Numbered from the stretch's first letter, positions 17,202 to 26,633 are shown. The stretch: 64,000 nucleotides of DNA from Novosphingobium jiangmenense (GCF_015694345.1 NZ_JADQDC010000008.1:124001-188000); one strand, 5' to 3'. Notes: generated from the sequence alone by a model not told the origin. Translations and numbers: made by a program.

Positions 17202-18266
17202 TCAGCCCAGCAATTCCTGCTCGAGCTTCTTGGCCATCTCTTCGATGTTCTCCGGCGGCCAGCCGGGGATGTCCATGCCGAGGCGCAGGCCCATCGACGA
17301 GAGGACTTCCTTGATCTCGTTGAGCGACTTGCGGCCGAAGTTCGGCGTGCGCAGCATCTCGGCTTCGGTCTTCTGGACCAGGTCGCCGATGTAGATGATG
17401 TTGTCGTTCTTGAGGCAGTTGGCCGAACGCACCGACAGCTCGAGTTCGTCGACCTTCTTGAGAAGGTAACGGTTGAGCTGGTTGGCATCGCTCTCTTCCG
17501 GCGCATGGGCGGCAACGCCACCGGCAACCGAAGGAACGTGGCCGACCGGCACCTGGTCATCGAAGTGGACGAACAGCGCGAGCTGGTCCTGGAGGATGCG
17601 CGCGGCATAGGCCACGGCGTCTTCCGGGGTGATCGTGCCATCGGTTTCGACCGTCAGGTTGAGCTTGTCGTAGTCAAGCTCCTGACCGATACGGGCGTTG
17701 TCGACCTTGTACGAAACCTGGCGGACCGGCGAGTAGAGCGAGTCGACCGGGATCAGGCCGATCGGTGCGTCAACCGGACGGTTCGACACGGCCGGGACAT
17801 AGCCCTTGCCGGTGTCGACGGTCAGTTCCATGTTGAACGTCGCGCCTTCGTCGAGATTGCAGATCACGAGGTCCTTGTTCATGACCTCGATGTCGCCGGT
17901 GACGGCGATGTCGCCAGCCTTCACTTCGCCCGGGCCGGTGGCCGAGAGCTGCAGACGCTTGGGGCCTTCGCCCTGCATCTTGAGGGCAATCTGCTTCACG
18001 TTGAGCACGATGTCGGTCACGTCTTCGCGGACGCCGGCCAGCGACGAGAATTCGTGAAGGACGTTCTCGATCTTGATCGAGGTGACCGCCGCGCCCTGAA
18101 GCGAGGAGAGCAGCACGCGGCGCAGCGCGTTGCCGAGGGTGAGACCAAAGCCACGCTCCAGCGGTTCGGCGACGAAGGTCGCGCGGCGCTTGGCGTCGTT
18201 GCCCGGCTTGATCTCGAGATTGTTGGGCTTCTTCAGTTCCTGCCAGTTCTTGATGTTGACAGTCAT
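17202..18266 (-). CDS. rpoA: DNA-directed RNA polymerase subunit alpha
   Basis: A 354-residue alpha subunit. The N-terminal assembly domain includes [20 protein letters not shown] and the C-terminal domain includes [20 protein letters not shown] with the [13 protein letters not shown] motif that binds UP elements. Size and order fit alphaproteobacteria. It is followed by the long inverted repeat and then rplQ. Confidence 0.99.
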   Translation of the reverse strand: MTVNIKNWQELKKPNNLEIKPGNDAKRRATFVAEPLERGFGLTLGNALRRVLLSSLQGAAVTSIKIENVLHEFSSLAGVREDVTDIVLNVKQIALKMQGEGPKRLQLSATGPGEVKAGDIAVTGDIEVMNKDLVICNLDEGATFNMELTVDTGKGYVPAVSNRPVDAPIGLIPVDSLYSPVRQVSYKVDNARIGQELDYDKLNLTVETDGTITPEDAVAYAARILQDQLALFVHFDDQVPVGHVPSVAGGVAAHAPEESDANQLNRYLLKKVDELELSVRSANCLKNDNIIYIGDLVQKTEAEMLRTPNFGRKSLNEIKEVLSSMGLRLGMDIPGWPPENIEEMAKKLEQELLG

Positions 18267-18387
18267 GGAATTCCCCTGGGGTTTGTGCGGGCTTTTGCCG
18301 GTTGCCGGGATGCTTAATTCCCGGCTCCGGTCGAGGTATTGGGTGAAAGGGGCGCCGGTACCTGCGCCCCATCCACCATAGGCAGGA

Positions 18388-18777
18388 TCAGACGCGACGA
18401 CGCTTCGACGGACGAACGCCGTTGTGCGGGATCGGGGTCACGTCACGGATCGCCGTGATGGTGAAGCCGACCGCCTGGAGGGCGCGCAGGGCGCTCTCGC
18501 GGCCCGAACCGGGGCCCTTGACTTCGACTTCGAGGGTGCGGACGCCATGTTCCGCAGCCTTTTTGCCGGCGTCGTCAGCAGCGACCTGCGCGGCGTACGG
18601 CGTCGACTTGCGGCTGCCCTTGAAGCCCATCATGCCGGCCGACGACCACGAGATGGCGTTGCCCTGTGCGTCGGTGATGGTCACCATGGTGTTGTTGAAG
18701 CTGGCGTTGACGTGCGCAATGCCGCTGGTGATGTTCTTGCGCTCGCGCCGCTTGATGCGCTGAGGTTCGCGTGCCAT
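18388..18777 (-). CDS. rpsK: 30S ribosomal protein S11
   Basis: A 129-residue S11: [39 protein letters not shown] and the C-terminal [15 protein letters not shown] are all present. It lies between rpsM and rpoA in the conserved ribosomal order. Confidence 0.99.
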   Translation of the reverse strand: MAREPQRIKRRERKNITSGIAHVNASFNNTMVTITDAQGNAISWSSAGMMGFKGSRKSTPYAAQVAADDAGKKAAEHGVRTLEVEVKGPGSGRESALRALQAVGFTITAIRDVTPIPHNGVRPSKRRRV

Positions 18778-18825
18778 TTTTTCTATCCTCGAGAAACTGG
18801 GGACGGAAGAAGGACCTGAAAGGTC

Positions 18826-19194
18826 TTACTTCTTCTTGCCGGCGATCGGCTTGGCCTTGCCCTTGCGGGTGCGGGCGTTGGTGTGGGTGCGCTGGCCGCG
18901 GACCGGCAGGCCCTTGCGGTGACGCAAACCACGGTAGCACGCGAGGTCCATGAGACGCTTGATGTTCATCGCCACTTCACGGCGAAGATCGCCTTCCACG
19001 GTGTGCTCGGCGTCGATCGTTTCGCGGATCTGAAGGATCTCTGCGTCCGAAAGATCGGCAACGCGACGGGTATGTTCGATACCCAGCTTGTCGGCGATCT
19101 GCTTGGCCTTGAACGAGCCGATACCATGGATGTAGGTCAGCGCGATGATCACGCGCTTGTTGGTGGGGATGTTGACCCCGGCAATACGAGCCAC
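18826..19194 (-). CDS. rpsM: 30S ribosomal protein S13
   Basis: A 122-residue S13 beginning [20 protein letters not shown] and ending in a basic tail ([19 protein letters not shown]). The start is GTG at 19194, with GGAGAA five bases upstream; the frame is open further upstream to 19215 but the family start is the GTG. It is first in this four-gene unit. No adk or secY gene lies upstream on this strand within the window. Confidence 0.98.
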   Translation of the reverse strand: MARIAGVNIPTNKRVIIALTYIHGIGSFKAKQIADKLGIEHTRRVADLSDAEILQIRETIDAEHTVEGDLRREVAMNIKRLMDLACYRGLRHRKGLPVRGQRTHTNARTRKGKAKPIAGKKK

Positions 19195-19575
19195 TTGCTT
19201 CTCCGTTTGCTCCACAGGCCGCGCGAATCGCTCACGCCGCCTATCTCATCGCGAAAACTCACTCGGGAAAACCGGGATTTCTGCAGGGTTTCAGGAGTTT
19301 ACCCCTGATTGTGCAGACTCTGCCCGGAAATGAGTGAAAGGCGCGATTAGGCGGTTTCGACTACAACGTCAACCGTTTCGCAAGCACAAAGGGCGGACGG
19401 CGCACCGATGGCGGCACGGTCCTGCTCCGATATGGATGCGTCATACCGCAACTCGCACCCGTCGTCAAAACCGCATGCCCGACCGACCGTCCACCTCGGC
19501 GCCGCAAAGCCCGATTGCGCACGCCCAAATCTCATATTAGACTTTCGATTCTAAAAATCAGGGGGAGAAACAAAC
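19195..19575. other. 381-base divergent intergenic region upstream of rpsM
   Basis: It separates rpsM (leftward) from the DoxX-like gene (rightward). Reading frames here look like chance. It must hold the promoter of the ribosomal unit unless transcription reads in from outside, but I cannot assign -35/-10 boxes with confidence. A hyphenated palindrome TTAGA-N8-TCTAA lies at 19537-19554, just before the DoxX-like gene. Confidence 0.4.
19537..19554. promoter_or_regulatory. Hyphenated palindrome upstream of the DoxX-like gene
   Basis: TTAGA at 19537-19541 and TCTAA at 19550-19554 form a perfect inverted repeat around eight bases, ending 21 bases before the ATG. It could be an operator; the regulator is unknown. 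Confidence 0.3.
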
Positions 19576-19983
19576 ATGCCTGCCATTCGCGTTCCAGCGC
19601 TCGTCCGCCTTGCCCTCATGCTCGTGCTGACGCTGTTGCTTTCGGCCTTCCACGGCTTCGTCGGCTGGCACAAGGCCTTCTCCTCGCGCGAGGAGCTGAT
19701 CAGGCATACCGCCTGGACCGTCCACCTGCCCGACTGGCTCGGCAAGCTCGTCGGCGTGATCGAGATAGGCCTTGTCGCCGCCCTGCTCGTCGCCCTCCTG
19801 CGCCCGCGCTTCAGCCGCGTCGGCCAGCTCGCATGCTACGGCTTCATCGCGCTCGAACTGGTCTCCACCGCCACGCACCAGATCACGCAGGACGGCGCGT
19901 CGCTCCCACAGAACATCGTGTCGATCCTGCTCACCGCCTTGCTCGCCTGGCTCTTTGCAGAGCGGGCCCGCACCGCTAACTGA
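19576..19983 (+). CDS. DoxX-like small membrane protein
   Basis: A 135-residue protein with four hydrophobic helices (about 8-25, 52-74, 80-96 and 113-128). It has the GFVGWHKAFSSREELIRHTAW and LVGVIEIGLVAALL pattern of DoxX/DoxD-like inner-membrane proteins. GGGGGAGAAAC lies upstream of the ATG. Function unknown; some relatives work in quinone or redox stress contexts. Confidence 0.75.
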   Translation: MPAIRVPALVRLALMLVLTLLLSAFHGFVGWHKAFSSREELIRHTAWTVHLPDWLGKLVGVIEIGLVAALLVALLRPRFSRVGQLACYGFIALELVSTATHQITQDGASLPQNIVSILLTALLAWLFAERARTAN

Positions 19984-20057
19984 GGGACTGCGGCGCTGGT
20001 GGCGGCTTCCGCATCCTCCAGCGCCGGAACCTTCCCCTGACCAAGACCATCGGCCCA

Positions 20058-20840
20058 GTGCCACAGGCCATCAACATAGCCGTAAAGCTCGACTATGCGA
20101 TGACCGGCCCCGCCCCCGTGCTGATGCAGATCGGCGCGGCACAGACCGATGGCCAGCGCGTTCTCAAGGCCAGCTTCACCACCACGCCGGGAGTGGCGCA
20201 CGTCGTCCCCGGTCACGATGGCCTTGGCGAACGCCTGTGGCTCGCACCCGAGACCGCCTTCACCGTCGCCTACAACGCCACCGTCGCCATCGACCGCACC
20301 CCGGCCACACTCCCCAGCCTCGCCGCCGACAGCCTCACCGCCCTGCCCGGCGAAGTCCTCGAATACCTCTTCCCCTCGCGCTATTGCCCGGTCGACACGA
20401 TGCACGCCGCGGCGGTCGACATGTTCGGCCACTTGACCGGCGGTGCGGCGGTAGAGGCCGTGCGCGACTGGATCGCCACCCACCTCGCCTACGTCTCCGG
20501 CGCCAGCCACGGCGGCACCACCGCGCTCGACACCTTCCACGCCCGCGAAGGCGTCTGCCGCGACTACGCCCACCTCCTGATCGCGCTGGTCCGATCCCTG
20601 GGCATCCCGGCGAGAATGGTCAGCGCCTACAGCCCCGACGTCACCCCGCAAGACTTCCACGCCCTCGCCCAGGTCTGGCTGGCTGGCGACTGGCACCTCG
20701 TCGACGCCACCGGCATGGCCGACCCTGCGACAACCGCGATCATCGGCGTTGGCCGCGACGCAGCTGACATCGCCTTCCTGACGATCTTCGGCGGGGCAAC
20801 GCTGAACGAGCAGGTTGTCGAGGTCACCTTGCAGGACTGA
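20058..20840 (+). CDS. Transglutaminase-like cysteine protease-fold protein
   Basis: A 260-residue protein with a beta-rich N-terminal domain and a transglutaminase core. The catalytic Cys is in REGVCRDYAHLL, the His in DFHALAQVWL and the Asp in WHLVDATG. Bacterial members are usually peptidases or uncharacterised. The start is GTG at 20058, since the family-like sequence (INIAVKLDYAM) begins immediately after it and no ATG fits. It lies 75 bases after the DoxX-like gene. Confidence 0.85.
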   Translation: MPQAINIAVKLDYAMTGPAPVLMQIGAAQTDGQRVLKASFTTTPGVAHVVPGHDGLGERLWLAPETAFTVAYNATVAIDRTPATLPSLAADSLTALPGEVLEYLFPSRYCPVDTMHAAAVDMFGHLTGGAAVEAVRDWIATHLAYVSGASHGGTTALDTFHAREGVCRDYAHLLIALVRSLGIPARMVSAYSPDVTPQDFHALAQVWLAGDWHLVDATGMADPATTAIIGVGRDAADIAFLTIFGGATLNEQVVEVTLQD

Positions 20841-20883
20841 CGCACAGACCGGCAAACTCTGCCCCATGTTAAAATCCACCGTC

Positions 20884-20905
20884 ACCCCGGGCCCCGACCC
20901 GGGGT
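20884..20905. repeat. Short GC-rich palindrome P1
   Basis: ACCCCGGG/CCCGGGGT form an 8-bp stem around a six-base loop. It is the first of six related palindromes in 20.88-21.71 kb and may also help terminate the transglutaminase transcript. Confidence 0.7.
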
Positions 20906-20944
20906 CCCGCTTCCTCCCCGCGTCCAACGCAGACGAAAAGCCAA

Positions 20945-21076
20945 GTCCCGGATCAAGTCCGGGACGACGCGAGTTGGAGGCGCAAATTTGCTTAGCGAGC
21001 AGATGGGCGAAAGCCGAAAGCCGAAAGCCAACCAGTCCAAACCAAACCCCTCGTCGCCCCGTGCTTGACACGGGGC
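20945..21076. repeat. Composite palindromic repeat, copy 1 (P2 and P3)
   Basis: P2 at 20945-20965 is an 8-bp stem (GTCCCGGA/TCCGGGAC) with loop TCAAG. P3 at 21056-21076 has the stem GCCCCGTG/CACGGGGC with loop CTTGA. Between them the sequence begins ACGCG-GTT and ends CCAAACCA-CCCC-CGTC, as does copy 2 downstream. The two copies lie on either side of the GIY-YIG gene. Confidence 0.7.
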
Positions 21077-21140
21077 TTGGCTGTCCTTTGCACAGCTTGC
21101 GAAGCTTCCCCCGCACACCAACGTCCGCCATAACCCCAGC

Positions 21141-21467
21141 ATGGAAAAAGGCGGCGGGCTCTACATCATGGCAAACCGTTACTGCGGCGGCATGTACGTC
21201 GGCGTCACGTCCGACCTGACCCGCCGCGTCTGGCAGCACCGCGAGGGCGAAGGCTCGATCCACGTAAAGGACTTCGCCAAGACCAGACTGGTCTATGCCG
21301 AACGCCACGAGGAAATCGAACCTGCCATCGCCCGCGAGAAACTCGTCAAGAAATGGCGCCGCGAATGGAAATTCGCCCTGATCGAGGCGGACAATCCCGA
21401 TTGGCGGGACCTGTGGGAACAATGGTATCCCAAAACCCAGGCCCCGCTCGACGACGACGCCAAGTAG
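21141..21467 (+). CDS. GIY-YIG nuclease domain protein
   Basis: A 108-residue single-domain GIY-YIG protein. The two signature strands read GLYIMANRYCGGMYVG (residues 6-21), followed by VTSDLTRRVWQHREG with the catalytic Arg and a Glu in the helix of AIAREKLVKKWRREWK. This resembles the stand-alone YhbQ/UPF0213-like group. It has no DNA-binding extra domain. Its stop codon lies five bases before palindrome P4, and palindrome P3 ends 64 bases before its start. Confidence 0.85.
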   Translation: MEKGGGLYIMANRYCGGMYVGVTSDLTRRVWQHREGEGSIHVKDFAKTRLVYAERHEEIEPAIAREKLVKKWRREWKFALIEADNPDWRDLWEQWYPKTQAPLDDDAK

Positions 21468-21471
21468 CCAA

Positions 21472-21605
21472 GCCCCGTGTCGAGCACGGGGCGACGCGTG
21501 TTCTGGATTTGCGGGTTCTCAAGGCAATCAGCGGGTGAAAGATAGAAGGTGGTAGCAGACAACCACCCAAACCACCCCACCGTCGCCCCGTGCTCGACAC
21601 GGGGC
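21472..21605. repeat. Composite palindromic repeat, copy 2 (P4 and P5)
   Basis: P4 at 21472-21492 (GCCCCGTG/CACGGGGC, loop TCGAG) and P5 at 21585-21605 (same stem, loop CTCGA) bracket about 92 bases. The flanks CCAAGCCCCG and GGGGCTTGGCT are mirror images. The whole resembles copy 1 at 20945-21076 in spacing, ends and the CCAAACCA stretch. Confidence 0.7.
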
Positions 21606-21775
21606 TTGGCTCCCCTTGCGGCCTTAGGCTTAGATTTTGGGGATTGATGCACCTGTCACCGCAATTCGCAACGAGCGTCAACCACGTCCCCCGTGCTCGA
21701 CATGGGGCTTAGTCTTCCATGACGCCAGACCTAACATTCAGAAGCTTAGTAAAGTATTGCTGTACTTCTTTTTTG
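21606..21775. repeat. Degenerate palindrome P6 in the spacer before the AT-richer gene
   Basis: P6 at 21689-21707 is a decayed copy of the same palindrome (CCCCGTG, loop CTCGA, CATGGGG). The remaining spacer holds no gene. Base composition falls sharply after about 21720. Confidence 0.5.
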
Positions 21776-22870
21776 TTATGGTCGTGCGTCTTGATCATTC
21801 GCAGCCTCAAGCCTCAGTACAGGCTCGCCTGCCGGACGCTTAAAGGCAAGATTGTTGGCAACATCATGAATTTCCTGCATTCTGCGTTCAGTTTGAGACA
21901 TCCCATCATCGCCAACCACATCAGCATCCTGAGGAGGAGGTAGATAGCGGACATCCACAGTTAGCCCACGCTCCACCCGCGCAAGAAATTGCCGAAGCGT
22001 CACGCTAAGGCCATTTCGGACCTCATTTTTCCTAGCCGCAGGTTTAAGTGACTGGGTCAACTCGTCAACCTTAGTCTTGATAGCTAAGTTGATTTGCTCC
22101 TCAATTTTCGGACCAAATATCTTTTCAACTTCTTCATCTTTAAATGCCTGCAACTTAGACGTTTCAGCTCTAATTTTCCGAATTTCTTCAACGGTTTTCC
22201 ATGTCCCAAGCGCCCAATCTGTCAACTTTCCTATACTCTTCGCAACACCATATGAAACGACTAGCCATACTACCGGATCAGTAGTAGACAGCGCACCGAC
22301 TTCGATTTCTTCCGGATTTTCACCTTGAGCCTCGGAAATTAAGCGCATTAACGCCTTCAAAAAATTGAGCTCATTTATAAAAACGGAAAAGGCGTTCTGA
22401 AACAATTTTCGAGGTATTTTAAAACCCACTTGACCGTGATCAACGTCATTTCCGGGATCTTCAATTCCAAAATGCTCCAAACCCTCAAGCAGCATACGAT
22501 ATTTTTCGATTTCGTCGTCGCGGTCCGATACTATCTCTTGAAGCTCATCTCTAATCACAGCTGGCGTCGCCGGGTTTTCTTGTATTGAATCTTCAATCTT
22601 ATCGATAATATACGAGTCAAAGTCCTGCTTACCACCAATTTCTTCTAGCCTGTCCCAATCTCCCGGAGTCAAATGAGACTTCATCTTAGCAAAACTGAGC
22701 TTTGCCTCTTTAAAAGCTTCAGAAAATGCCGTTTGATAAGACGGATCAGAAGGATTTGATGTGAGGTTATTGAGGGCACCGAGAAGCTTTTTCAAATTCT
22801 TTTGCGTACCGAATTCTGTATCTAAGCCAATTGCCTTTGCTATGACTGACCTCAAAATTGACGCGTCCAT
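21776..22870 (-). CDS. AT-richer orphan protein of unknown function
   Basis: A 364-residue protein I do not recognise. Residues 1-190 are mostly charged helices. A hydrophobic stretch (DPVVWLVVSYGVAKSIGKL, about 199-216) comes next, then a long charged helix likely to form a coiled coil (225-275), and a C-terminal region with VDVRYLPPP. Codon use is far more AT-rich than its neighbours, with many AAA, AAT and TTT codons. This points to recent acquisition. It lies next to the palindrome cluster and the GIY-YIG gene. One membrane-associated segment is possible. Confidence 0.7.
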   Translation of the reverse strand: MDASILRSVIAKAIGLDTEFGTQKNLKKLLGALNNLTSNPSDPSYQTAFSEAFKEAKLSFAKMKSHLTPGDWDRLEEIGGKQDFDSYIIDKIEDSIQENPATPAVIRDELQEIVSDRDDEIEKYRMLLEGLEHFGIEDPGNDVDHGQVGFKIPRKLFQNAFSVFINELNFLKALMRLISEAQGENPEEIEVGALSTTDPVVWLVVSYGVAKSIGKLTDWALGTWKTVEEIRKIRAETSKLQAFKDEEVEKIFGPKIEEQINLAIKTKVDELTQSLKPAARKNEVRNGLSVTLRQFLARVERGLTVDVRYLPPPQDADVVGDDGMSQTERRMQEIHDVANNLAFKRPAGEPVLRLEAANDQDARP

Positions 22871-22982
22871 AATGCCCCCAAAGCAAGAAACCGCTTCAAA
22901 CTAATTCGGTAGAACACTAAACCAATATAGCTGCCATTTGCATATGAGCAGAACACCACCACAGTCTTCGCCCCGCTCCCCC

Positions 22983-25070
22983 TCAAATCCGCTCCGCCTG
23001 CGCCACAGCCTCACTCGCCCGCAGAGCCGAGATAATCCGCGTCAGATGCGCCAGATCGCGCACCTCCAGATCGACCTCATAAGTATGGAACGGGTTCTCC
23101 CGTTGCGTCATCTCGAGGTTGACCACGTTGGCGTGGTTCTTCGCAAAAATCCCCGCCATTTCCGCCAGCGTGCCCGGGCGGTTATACAGCTCGGCGCGCA
23201 GGCGGCCGATCGCGCCGTCGGTGCGGGCGTCCCATGACAGGTCGATCCAGTCGGCATCGACGCCATCGGCCAGCTTCATGCAGTCGATCGCGTGGACTTC
23301 CACGCCCTTGCCGGGACGGCGCAGGCCAACGATGCGGTCCCCGGGCACCGGGTGGCAGCAGTCGGCCAGCTTGAAGGCCATGCCCGGCGTGAGGCCGCGC
23401 ACCGCGATCGCGCGCTTCTGGCTCGGCCAGTTCTCTTCGGGAATGTTGGCGGCACTTCCCGGCACCAGCGCTTCCATCACCTGCCGATCGTCCAGCTTGG
23501 CCGAGCCGATGGCGAACATGAAGTCCTCCTCGCCCGCAAGCTTCAACCGCTTGAGCGCATCGTTCAGCGCCTTCTTGCCGATCTTCGTGGGCAGCCGCTC
23601 GACGATTTCCTCGTAGAGCTTGCGCCCGATCGCGGCGACTTCGGCGCGCTCCTTCTGGCGGACGAAGCGGCGGATCGCGGCGCGGGCCTTGCCGGTCACC
23701 ACGAAGCCCAGCCACGAAAGCTGCGGCTCCGAGGTGCGGCTCTTGATGATCTCCACCACGTCGCCATTGCCGAGCGGGGTGCGCAGCGGCACGTGCCGCC
23801 CGTTGATCTTCGCGCCCACCGCCTGCGCGCCGAGCTTGGTGTGTACGGCAAAGGCGAAGTCGATCGGCGTCGCGCCCTTGGGCAGCTGGAACAGCGCGCC
23901 CTTGGGGGTGAAGGCGAAGATGCGATCCTGGTAGATCGCCATCTTGGTGTTCTCGAGCAGTTCCTCGGCATCGTGGCTGGATTCGAGGATTTCGATCAGG
24001 TCGCGCAGCCAGCCCACCTGCCCGTCGGGCGTGCCGCCCTGCTTGTAGGCCCAGTGCGCGGCCAGGCCGTACTCGTTGCGCTCGTGCATCTCGTGCGTCT
24101 TGATCTGCACTTCCACGCGCATCGCGTTGGAATAGATCAGCGCGGTGTGCAGAGAACGGTAGCCGTTCATCTTCGGGGTGGAGATGTAGTCCTTGAACCG
24201 CCCCGGAATCATCTGCCACTCGCGGTGGAGGATGCCCAGCGCCTTGTAGCAGTCGTCCTCGTTGTCGGTGAGGACGCGGAAGGCCATGATGTCGGTGATC
24301 TGCTCGAACGAGACGTGCCGCTCGGCCATCTTGCGCCAGATCGAATAGGGGTGCTTCTCGCGCCCCGAAACCTCGACGCGCAGGCCCGCCTCGGCCAGCG
24401 CCTTCTTGATCTCGAGCGCGATGGCGTCGACCTGCGCGCCCTCTTCGCTGCGGATCGCCGCCAGCCGGCCGGTAATCGTGGCATAGGCTTCCGGCTCGAT
24501 CTGCTCGAAGGCGAGCAGCTGCATCTCGCGCATGTATTCGTACATGCCCACGCGCTCGGCCAGCGGGGCGTAGATATCCATCGTCTCGCGCGCGATGCGG
24601 CGGCGCTTTTCCTCGCTCTTGATATAGTGGAGCGTGCGCATGTTGTGCATGCGGTCGGCCAGCTTCACCAGCAGGACCCGCAGGTCCTCGCTCATCGCCA
24701 GCAGGAACTTGCGCAGGTTCTCCGCCGCGCGCTCGCTCTCGCTCATCGTCTCGATCTTCGAGAGCTTGGTCACGCCATCGACCAGCCGCGCCACGTCCGG
24801 CCCGAACAGCCGCTCGATCTCGTCGACGGTGGCAAGCGTGTCCTCCACCGTATCGTGGAGCAGCGCGGTGATGATCGTGTCCTGATCGAGCTTGAGCTCG
24901 GTCATCAGGCCGGCCACCTCCACCGGGTGCGAGAAATAGGGGTCCCCGCTCGCCCGCTTCTGCGTGCCGTGCTTCTGCACGGTATAGACATAGGCACGGT
25001 TGAGCATCGCCTCGTCCGCATCCGGATCATAGGCAAGCACACGTTCGACAAGTTCGTACTGGCGGAGCAT
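22983..25070 (-). CDS. rel: Bifunctional (p)ppGpp synthetase/hydrolase, Rel/SpoT
   Basis: A 695-residue long RSH protein. The HD hydrolase domain (YFSHPVEVAGLMTE, with HDTVEDT intact) is followed by the synthetase domain (GREKHPYSIWRKM, DIMAFRVLT, YISTPKMNGYRSLHTALI), then TGS (VFAFTPKGALFQLPKGATPIDFA read as IFAFTPKG) and a C-terminal ACT domain. Both catalytic centres look complete, so it should make and break the alarmone. The start at 25070 (MLRQYELVERVL) follows the family; the frame is open to 25091. Confidence 0.95.
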   Translation of the reverse strand: MLRQYELVERVLAYDPDADEAMLNRAYVYTVQKHGTQKRASGDPYFSHPVEVAGLMTELKLDQDTIITALLHDTVEDTLATVDEIERLFGPDVARLVDGVTKLSKIETMSESERAAENLRKFLLAMSEDLRVLLVKLADRMHNMRTLHYIKSEEKRRRIARETMDIYAPLAERVGMYEYMREMQLLAFEQIEPEAYATITGRLAAIRSEEGAQVDAIALEIKKALAEAGLRVEVSGREKHPYSIWRKMAERHVSFEQITDIMAFRVLTDNEDDCYKALGILHREWQMIPGRFKDYISTPKMNGYRSLHTALIYSNAMRVEVQIKTHEMHERNEYGLAAHWAYKQGGTPDGQVGWLRDLIEILESSHDAEELLENTKMAIYQDRIFAFTPKGALFQLPKGATPIDFAFAVHTKLGAQAVGAKINGRHVPLRTPLGNGDVVEIIKSRTSEPQLSWLGFVVTGKARAAIRRFVRQKERAEVAAIGRKLYEEIVERLPTKIGKKALNDALKRLKLAGEEDFMFAIGSAKLDDRQVMEALVPGSAANIPEENWPSQKRAIAVRGLTPGMAFKLADCCHPVPGDRIVGLRRPGKGVEVHAIDCMKLADGVDADWIDLSWDARTDGAIGRLRAELYNRPGTLAEMAGIFAKNHANVVNLEMTQRENPFHTYEVDLEVRDLAHLTRIISALRASEAVAQAERI

Positions 25071-25144
25071 CTGTGCCCTAGATGGCGGCATCGGGGCCTT
25101 TCCCGCAAGAGGGAAAGGCTCCTGACTGCATTCGTATTGGTCGA

Positions 25145-25768
25145 TCAGAGGATGATCGGAGCGGTGCCCATGTCCTGCGGCAGAAGGCCTGTCACGCGCG
25201 GGTCGGGCAGGATCTCCACGAAGCGCGCGAACGGCGCAAAGCCTTGGGCCTGGTAGAACGGCAAGGCGCGCGGGTCATCGGTGGTGCAGGTGTGCAGCCA
25301 GACGCGCTCCACGCCCGGTGCCCAGGCCAGCTGCAAGGCCCGCCGCATCAGCCACTTGCCGAGGCCCTTGCCCGTCGCGCCCCTGATGAAGCCGAAGAAC
25401 ACGATCTCGCACGTCGCCTCCACCCGGAAGTCCAGCTCCAGCATGCCCACTTCGACGCCCATCCGGTCCGCCACGGCATAGAGCTGCACGCGCGGGTCAT
25501 GGATGATGCCTGCGATCTCGGCGTCACTCTTGCCCAGCCGCGTCCACCACAGCCACGGCCCGCCGATGCGCTTGTAGAGCAGGCGGTACTTTTCGGGCGC
25601 TGCCTCTTTCCAGCGCACCAGTTGCACCGGAACGTCACCCTCGGGCACCAGCTTGCGCAGGCCCTCGGGCGGAGACAGCATCTCCAGCGCCGTCACCACG
25701 CAGGCGAGGTCACCCGGCGCAACCTTGTGGAACCCATGCCCCAGCGCCGGGCCGTCCGCCTCGATCAC
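25145..25768 (-). CDS. GNAT family N-acetyltransferase
   Basis: A 207-residue protein with a GNAT core: VGMLELDFRVEATCEIVFFG, the acetyl-CoA loop GATGKGLGKWLMRRAL and the terminal LPFYQAQGFAPF strand. The start is GTG at 25768, one base after the hemF stop codon, so it is translated from the hemF transcript. The acceptor substrate is unknown. Confidence 0.85.
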   Translation of the reverse strand: MIEADGPALGHGFHKVAPGDLACVVTALEMLSPPEGLRKLVPEGDVPVQLVRWKEAAPEKYRLLYKRIGGPWLWWTRLGKSDAEIAGIIHDPRVQLYAVADRMGVEVGMLELDFRVEATCEIVFFGFIRGATGKGLGKWLMRRALQLAWAPGVERVWLHTCTTDDPRALPFYQAQGFAPFARFVEILPDPRVTGLLPQDMGTAPIIL

Positions 25769-25769
25769 G

Positions 25770-26633
25770 TCAGCTCCAGACAGCTTCCGGCGGCAGGCTC
25801 ATCAGGATTGCGTCGATGTTGCCACCGGTCTTGAGGCCGAACAGCGTGCCGCGGTCCCACACCAGGTTGAACTCGGCATAGCGCCCGCGATATTCGAGCT
25901 GCGTCAGCTTCTCCTCGGGCGAGTACTCCATGCCCATCCGCTTCCTCACCAGACGCGGGAACACGTTGATGAACGCATCGCCGACATCGCGCGTGAAGGC
26001 AAAGTTCGCCTCGAACGCGGCATCGTCGGCGCATTCGAGATGATCGTAGAAGATGCCGCCCACGCCGCGATGGACCTTGCGGTGCGGGATCCAGAAGTAG
26101 TCGTCCGCCCACTTCTTGAACCTGGGGTAGTACTCCGCATCGTGCTTGTCGCAGGCCGCCTTGTACTCGGCGTGGAACTCGGCCGTGTCCTCTTCATAGG
26201 GGATCGGCGGATTGAGATCGCCGCCGCCGCCGAACCACGCCTTGCTCGTCGTCAGGAAGCGCGTGTTCATGTGTACCGCCGGCACGTGCGGATTGCGCAT
26301 GTGCGCCACCAGGCTGATCCCCGTCGCGGTAAAGCCCGGAGCATCCGCGCTCGCCCCGTTGACCGACCCTGCGAAGTCCTTCGAGAACTCGCCCTGCACC
26401 GTCGAGACGTTGACGCCGACCTTCTCGAACACCTTGCCCTTCATCAGGCCCTGCACGCCACCGCCGCCATTCTCGACCGCCTCGCCTTCATGCTCGCGGT
26501 TCCACGGCGTGTACTGGAAGCTCGCATCCGAACCCGCTTCACGCTCGATCGCCTCGAACTCCGCGCAGATCCGGTCACGCAAGCTTTCGAACCAGGCACG
26601 GGCGCGGGTGGTGTGGGTCGTCCAGTCGGTCAT
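25770..26633 (-). CDS. hemF: Oxygen-dependent coproporphyrinogen III oxidase
   Basis: A 287-residue HemF making protoporphyrinogen IX in heme synthesis. Family blocks are present: SLVAHMRNPHVPAVHMNTRF, WFGGGGDLNPPIPYEED and FNLVWDRGTLFGLKTGG. The start at 26633 is chosen because GGGGAA precedes it and MTDWTTHTTRARAWFESLRD is the family start; the open frame to 26774 overlaps the divergent pdeM gene. Confidence 0.96.
   Translation of the reverse strand: MTDWTTHTTRARAWFESLRDRICAEFEAIEREAGSDASFQYTPWNREHEGEAVENGGGGVQGLMKGKVFEKVGVNVSTVQGEFSKDFAGSVNGASADAPGFTATGISLVAHMRNPHVPAVHMNTRFLTTSKAWFGGGGDLNPPIPYEEDTAEFHAEYKAACDKHDAEYYPRFKKWADDYFWIPHRKVHRGVGGIFYDHLECADDAAFEANFAFTRDVGDAFINVFPRLVRKRMGMEYSPEEKLTQLEYRGRYAEFNLVWDRGTLFGLKTGGNIDAILMSLPPEAVWS

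Noticed and set aside
20884..21708. CRISPR-like array
   Set aside because: The repeats are short palindromes with irregular spacing and no equal-length unique spacers, and no cas gene is near.
23292..25256. 654-residue plus-strand open frame opposite rel
   Set aside because: It lies wholly over the well supported rel gene, and its composition is typical of an antisense frame.
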